The notes under the pieces were generated by a model. It saw nothing but the letters and a program-made list of their open reading frames with translations. It made no database searches and was not told where the DNA came from. Shown piece by piece: positions 59,601 through 64,000 of a stretch of DNA of 64,000 nt. The first letter of the stretch is position 1, and each line of letters opens with the position of its first letter. Origin of the DNA: Terebella lapidaria. Lineage: Eukaryota; Annelida; Polychaeta; Terebellida; Terebellidae. The stretch covers positions 3,137,667 through 3,201,666 of the forward strand of contig OX424568.1 in the NCBI GenBank assembly GCA_949152475.1, given 5' to 3'. The position numbers were made by a program, and so were the translations under genes.

Positions 59601-62481
59601 TTTTGTGTTTTGACCTTGAAAATAAGGTCAAAGGTCACATTCAAGGTCATAAGAATATTCAGCCTATATCATTTCTTATATGTCCACAATTGATTCCCAA
59701 GCTGTAAAGTGAATAATAAGCGAGACATTAGCGATTGTGTGCTCTGATCATGAGGTCAAAGGTCAAATTCAAGGTCATCAGAATATTCGGCATACGTCAT
59801 TTCCTATATGGTCACAATAGATTTCTAAGCTGTAAAGTCGATAATAAGCGAGATATCAGCCATTTCGTGCTCTAACCTTGAAAATGAGGCCAAAGGTCAA
59901 ATTCAAGGTCAGGAGAATATTCAGCATACACTTCCTACATGTCCATAATTGATTCCTAAGCTGTAAAGTCAAAAGTAAGCGAGATATTGGCCATTTTGTG
60001 CTCTGACCTTGAAAATGAGGTTAAAGGTCAAATTCAAGGTCAAGAGAATATTCAGCATATATCATTTCCTATATGTCCACAAGTCTCTTATCTCAATATT
60101 AAATGAGATATAAAGAACATTGTAGCCTTATATAAAGCATGGGAGTATTTAACATGGGAAAGTCCTATTTGGGCCCCGTAAAAAACATCAAAATGGCCGC
60201 AATGGGCTCCCACGCCGACGATGGGAGTATTTAACATGGGAAAGTCCTATTTGGGCCCCGTAAAAAACATCAAAATGGCCGCCACACGCAGACCGGCGAT
60301 TCAAGAGTATCAAAACTTATAAACGTTATAAAGATACATGAGGGGAACGTTTTGAAACTAAAATCTCAAAACTGATCAGACAGTTTTTGAGAGAATAATT
60401 TTTAAAGTACATGCAAAAACAGCATAAAAATGGCCGCTAAAACTGCATAATCGATTCAATCAAAATTTTTTTTAAAAACGTCTGGTGATATTGACCCAAT
60501 ACATATTCACACAAATTTATGGACAAATTCATCAGCCCGAAAAAAAAGATAAAAAAATGTTAACATATGATGTGGCGGACGACGACGACGACGACGACGG
60601 ACGAAAAACCACGACAATAGCTTATCGGCCCTTATGGGCCGGTTAACTAAAAACCACTATGTGGGCTGAGTGTAATACAAACAGCCAATCTCAGTCAAGT
60701 GGACATTATTGTCACGGGTTCAGGGTCGCTCTTCTAAACTATGCATACATATGAAGTTCGTTTTGGCACAATCCCAGTACATCAGTGTTACATGAGGCGA
60801 ATGTACTAATACACAAAATTAGCCCCAGGGCTAGAAAATTTGCCAGAGAAATATACATTGACAATCCAAGTGTTTTTTATTTCACAAGACTAAAATGACA
60901 ATTTGACCCTTTAAGGTAATTGATGTTTAAAATTCAAAGAACACTTCATGAATCAGCATATAGGCCTATGGTTCTCTATTTGATTGTAGTAGGATTTTGG
61001 ACAAGTTTTTTGCAGAACCCTCAAATAATGAAAATCGCCGCCACACGCCGACCGGTAATACAAGTGCAGTGAAACTCGTACTAGTGCCCATCACCGAGGA
61101 TGCCCATGGAAATCCATTGTATTCGTTAAGTACTCAACAGATTTCGTGAAAATGACCGCCAAAGTCTAAGAATGATTCAGTAAACATATGTTTAGTACCT
61201 AAAGATCATCAGAGCTATTCGAGATCAATTAGTATACACATTTCTTTGAATACAATGCTTGTTCAGTTTTATTGAATCGACAGATTTATGAACTGGTATA
61301 ATTACTGTTTTTGACGATATACTACACGATGCGGGACTCGATTCCTTTGTTTCATTGTGAAGCGGTTCGCCATTTCTGGATGTTTATGACTCATCTGCAC
61401 CACAAAAGGTTACTGCCTCACATACAAACAAAACGCTTTATTTGAAATCAATGATTCATTCGTACAAAAGTAGAAATGGATACCGACAAACAGACAAATT
61501 CATATTCCAAGACCGAATCCATGGACGAATTCTACAAGATCAGTGTGAGTAGTCAAATCCGAGAGATACTAAGGTATCAAAGTCAAAGCCATGTAGAAAT
61601 CACAGACACCCAGCCAGCTGAGTGTGAGATCAGGTGCTCCGGAAGAGTGAGCATCTCCTGTCCCGCATGCGACACCCGCTGTGATATCCACACTGGCATA
61701 TACAAATGTGTAATCACAAACCACTGTGTTTTGTAATCACAATGTGTACATGTATAATCTTGGATGTCCTGCAATGATATGACAAATATGTCCCGATTCC
61801 TAATGATGGGTTCTTACACATCTGGTCTGATAAACAGGCATTATTATGTACAGTACCTGTTGTACAAATACCCAACCCCTCACGACGTCAAGTTTTCATA
61901 TCTTAGATGTTTCACGCGAACGTATCCACAATATAGGCGAACCCTATCTGTTGTCATTCACTTTCCAGTTGGAGCGACATATGATCACTCATTATAGGCC
62001 TATACACAGTGCCACTAAAAACTCGATGGCACTGATAACATAAGATCTGACCTGCATATATATATGTATACAATTAATAATTACTCTGGAAAGAGATTTA
62101 CCTACTTCATGACCTAACCATGACCAAAAATTATGAGGAATCATAATCTAGTAATATATTCCCACCTCACCTGTATTTGGCAAGGACAGTTCCATTCGAT
62201 TGCAATATGATATGGAACTTACAGTTATATGTTGTTGTTTTTCCTATGCATTTATATGATGTTCACTAGTAATTACCGGCTATCGCCATGGATCCAAGCT
62301 TGGATGCAACTATCCACGTTATGGGTGTTTTCGAGATCTGAAAGTGGTCTAAGAAGGGTAGGAAGCGGGGACCAAAGGTTACAAACGAGCAAGCCCGCAG
62401 CATCTGTAGCGCCATCGAGACCATTGTGATCACCCAGCCGTAACCACCGTCAATGTCTCGTGACCGACTTGGAGACGCCAT
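50682..62481 (-). CDS. Monocarboxylate-transporter-like protein (SLC16, major facilitator family)
   Basis: Six coding exons on the minus strand (62481-62277, 58867-58724, 57879-57729, 57446-56659, 55943-55818, 50833-50682) give 521 aa with consistent phases and GT-AG junctions. The family motifs are present: DGGYGWVI at residues 11-18 and YFDKRRSFALG at 134-144. Transmembrane segments lie on both sides of a long hydrophilic loop (about 193-325), as in SLC16 proteins. The C-terminal half resumes with a short GPxxG-like helix pair and ends in a short cytosolic tail. At the position of the substrate/proton site of mammalian MCT1 (Asp302, Arg306) the Arg is kept (377) but the Asp appears to be Ser (373). 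It may therefore not be a classical proton-lactate carrier (inference). Substrate unknown. Intron 5 holds a 4-kb element. Confidence 0.9.
51368..51990 (+). repeat. Left inverted repeat of the Rep/helicase element
   Basis: Contains CAAAATGGCCGCC, CCAAGATGGCCGCC and CCAAGATGGCTGCC blocks whose inverses appear in the right copy. The inner end is at TGATTGGCCAGTTTAAAG. Confidence 0.75.
52060..52190 (+). repeat. Short direct duplication beside the Rep region
   Basis: CCAAGTATATTATATTAGGC occurs twice in a row near 52122-52172. Confidence 0.7.
52190..54740 (+). pseudogene. Decayed Helitron-type Rep and Pif1-like helicase coding region
   Basis: Pieces occur in the order expected for a Helitron polyprotein, in changing frames. 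They are IGKVCDYFVSIEFLQGYW with a damaged His box (about 52264), INKYINTEDVD and CRFRLSRPPSCQTF-like sequence (about 52410-52580), NFDLQYVVDAYACIRYIVSY (52739), LTNREMSVTEAIYKATGTPL (about 52913), RLGTKANLDDAYLEDINLED (about 53590), TLTDIMRRQNDKSFSEMLN (about 54222), and the Pif1-type end VTLCEGYMVTMMSNPNVGDG and LVSGVMVTVL (about 54505-54590). Many stops and frameshifts separate them. The total is far shorter than an intact protein of 1,300 aa or more, and the helicase P-loop part was not found, so the copy is both mutated and internally deleted. Confidence 0.75.
54834..55453 (-). repeat. Right inverted repeat of the Rep/helicase element
   Basis: Inverse of 51368-51990 across its length; the outer end is CCACCCTGTGTG. 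Similarity is clear but imperfect, so the copy is not recent. Confidence 0.75.
56025..56110 (+). repeat. Dispersed repeat family 2, partial copy in transporter intron 4
   Basis: GTTTGTTATTGACATCATCG followed by ACTGGTGGTAGTAGGTT resembles the end of the unit at 13420-13640. Confidence 0.4.
59354..60653. mobile_element. AGGTCA-core element in transporter intron 1
   Basis: Same build as 41976-43484: degenerate hairpin ends (59354-59391 and about 60612-60653), then about five tandem units with CTAAGCTGTAAAGTCGATAA, AGCGAGATATTAGCC and AGGTCAAAGGTCA. A direct duplication (GGGAGTATTTAACATGGGAA, 60147 and 60222), AAAATGGCCGC blocks and a GAC run follow. Non-coding. Confidence 0.6.
60660..61475. 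other. Rest of transporter intron 1, left part
   Basis: A+T-rich intron sequence with one AAATCGCCGCCACACGCCGA block related to the nearby element (about 61032). No exon-like open frame with splice sites was seen. Confidence 0.35.
61476..61740 (+). repeat. Inverted repeat pair, intronic arm
   Basis: TATTCCAAGACCGAATCCATGGACG and neighbouring sequence recur in inverse orientation at 62690-62925, upstream of the transporter's first exon. An 86-aa plus-strand frame here and a 90-aa minus-strand frame there share SYSK.ESMD..YK.SV.S.IR because of this. The family is unknown, and I treat it as a dispersed repeat rather than a gene. Confidence 0.45.
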
Positions 62482-62689
62482 ATCAATGCGTATGACATAG
62501 TAACGTCACAGCCTCGTTTGTTAAATGTCTATCCAATGCAGCAAATCATTGACATTTGCTCCAAGGGCGTTCCACCGAGGGCCGTGTAATGGTGAAAACA
62601 ATGGTTGTATTCGTTTGTGTGCTGCTGATGTGAAGGGCGACTCTTAGAGCTACAAAGGTTCACCCGAGCCACATAAACACAATACAATA
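62482..62689 (-). promoter_or_regulatory. Upstream region of the transporter gene
   Basis: Directly upstream of the start codon; expected to hold the 5' untranslated region and promoter. TGACGTTA on the minus strand (about 62502-62509) resembles a CRE-type site but may be chance. No TATA box at a clear distance. Confidence 0.3.
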
Positions 62690-62925
62690 CAGCGTTTGTA
62701 CATTGTAATTAATTTCAGGTTCACATACTGCTTGGGGCATTGTGTGTTTACCACGTACATGTACATATTGTCGAACTGCCACACGATGTGGGACTTGCAT
62801 CTTTTCCACACGCGATGGTTTGCCATCCATTCGGATTCGACTATTTACACTGCACTTGTAAAGTCCGTCCATGGATTCTTTCTTGGAATAAGAACATGCG
62901 TGTACCTGTCCGAATCCATATAGGG
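62690..62925 (-). repeat. Inverted repeat pair, upstream arm
   Basis: Minus-strand relative of 61476-61740; see that entry. The two arms bracket the transporter's first coding exon. Confidence 0.45.
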
Positions 62926-63964
62926 GATACATACCATTTCACACAAAAATGATTGTTACAACATATGTCGTTTCTGGGGATAATTTACCGGACCCGATGG
63001 AACTTTGAGGGACTGAAACAACGATTGCTTCATGCTCGATTCCTCAAGTACTGTATGCTAGTAAATTATTTTTTTATGTACAATTAATCTTTCCAATGGC
63101 CAAGAAACATTAATTCAGATATTCGACCCCATGGCCTGCACTTGTAACATTGTTTCAGTGTTTTGCTTGTATGTGCATGTGTGCAGAATATTTTGTTTTG
63201 CATGAAAAGTTATTTCCCATGAGTATTCGTACATATAATTCACCTTGGTAAGTAAGGTTTAAACATTTCAAACTCTGTGCTCCTGCGCCGTGGAATGTCA
63301 CAAACACGATATAAACCTCCCTCAATTAATGGATATGACAAACCACCATTGGACAATATAGTTCTATTGTATGATATATATTATGCATGTCTATAACTTC
63401 TGGCTATTTTGATTACATTAGCCAATATGTACCTTAATGTCCTTCAATGGCAAGACGATATTAAATCTTGCCTGATGATGTTTTCCCCCCAAATAACTCG
63501 ACCTAGAATGTTGAGGAGGGGCATTCAATCTGATTAATATTTATTTCTTCATACCTGTTGCTGAAACGTACAAACACTGCGATATTTATCGGATCACTAC
63601 ACCAACTACTTAGCTATGCTTCAATTCCGTTTTAATATTGTACATTATATATATCAATTATCGTTTAGGCGGACTAAATATCCGTTGTCACACGTTCTCT
63701 CGTTTGAGTAACGTTTGGCAACTCCTTATGGACACTGCAACATGAAGTACCCAGGCTCTGATAACATGCCATCAGTATATATTATTATATAGATTATATG
63801 CGTAAAAGCAAAGCTACTCTTGAATACTCTGTGAGACTGAAAATGAACCTAAAATCATGGGCCGTACGAAAACCGTTAGTCACTTTCAAATACCTTTGGG
63901 CTTGTATTTGAAAAACACGATTCTTGTTTCGTTTGTCAATAATACACTTAGTATACTAACTTAC
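62926..63964. other. Stretch between two transporter first exons
   Basis: A+T-rich DNA without recognised coding sequence. If the exon at 63965 belongs to the same gene, this is part of its first intron. Confidence 0.35.
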
Positions 63965-64000
63965 CGGCTATGCCCATCGATCCAAATTTGAAGGCTCCTA
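63965..64000 (-). CDS. Second SLC16-like first exon, cut by the window edge
   Basis: On the minus strand the last bases read GAFKFGSMGIAG followed by a GTAAGT donor. The transporter's first exon ends SKLGSMAIAG followed by GTAATT, in the same phase (1). This is the end of the first membrane segment region of a related coding exon. No further exon follows before 62481, so it is either an alternative first exon splicing to 58867 or a partial duplicate. Confidence 0.6.

Noticed and set aside
61476-61736. 86-aa frame as an extra transporter exon or separate gene
   Set aside because: Opposite strand to the transporter, no SLC16 similarity, and the similarity to 62690-62925 is explained by a DNA repeat.

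Overview
The window is nuclear DNA from an invertebrate animal. Genes are split by GT-AG introns, the background is A+T-rich, and mobile DNA is dense. AGGTCA-rich tandem repeats, foldback MITEs and the kinds of LINE and Gypsy elements present fit a mollusc-like lophotrochozoan. That placement is an inference; no marker gene fixes the species. No RNA genes or CRISPR arrays were found.

The first 50 kb is organised around four small genes for secreted proteins. Each protein is a signal peptide followed by two CUB domains. Gene A (minus, 1676-4436) and gene B (plus, 5238-9121) diverge from an 800-bp intergenic stretch. Gene C (plus, 15091-18209) and gene D (plus, 40711-49728) are close paralogs. 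They lie in a segmental duplication whose copies run from about 14.5 to 20.45 kb and from about 40.1 to 50.46 kb. Every domain is cut by a phase-0 intron and the two CUBs are separated by a phase-1 intron. Genes B, C and D end in a terminal exon with only 11 coding bases. Gene D has grown to three times the length of gene C through intronic insertions and minisatellite expansion.

Between genes C and D (21.6-37.8 kb) lies a nest of elements. A LINE reverse-transcriptase fragment is interrupted by a Gypsy (Ty3-like) LTR element (21664-35917, TSD ATAG, LTRs about 99% identical). That element carries a 2.3-kb TIR transposon (TSD TTGAG), which itself holds a LINE 3' fragment. A hAT-type element with a perfect 8-bp TSD follows at 36327-37109. 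The Gypsy element is broken and is treated as a fossil. It has an extra long coiled-coil ORF after integrase.

The last 13 kb is a minus-strand SLC16/monocarboxylate-transporter-like gene (50682-62481, six coding exons, 521 aa). Its last intron holds a decayed Helitron-type Rep/Pif1-helicase coding region framed by 620-bp inverted repeats, which is an unusual combination. A second exon resembling its first coding exon runs off the right edge and could be an alternative first exon or the start of a tandem copy.

The most interesting points are the inverted-repeat-framed Rep/helicase element, the uneven divergence of the two CUB domains between genes C and D, the duplicated first exon of the transporter, two abutting TTAA-flanked foldbacks, and repeat arrays that carry many DR1-type AGGTCA motifs inside host introns.
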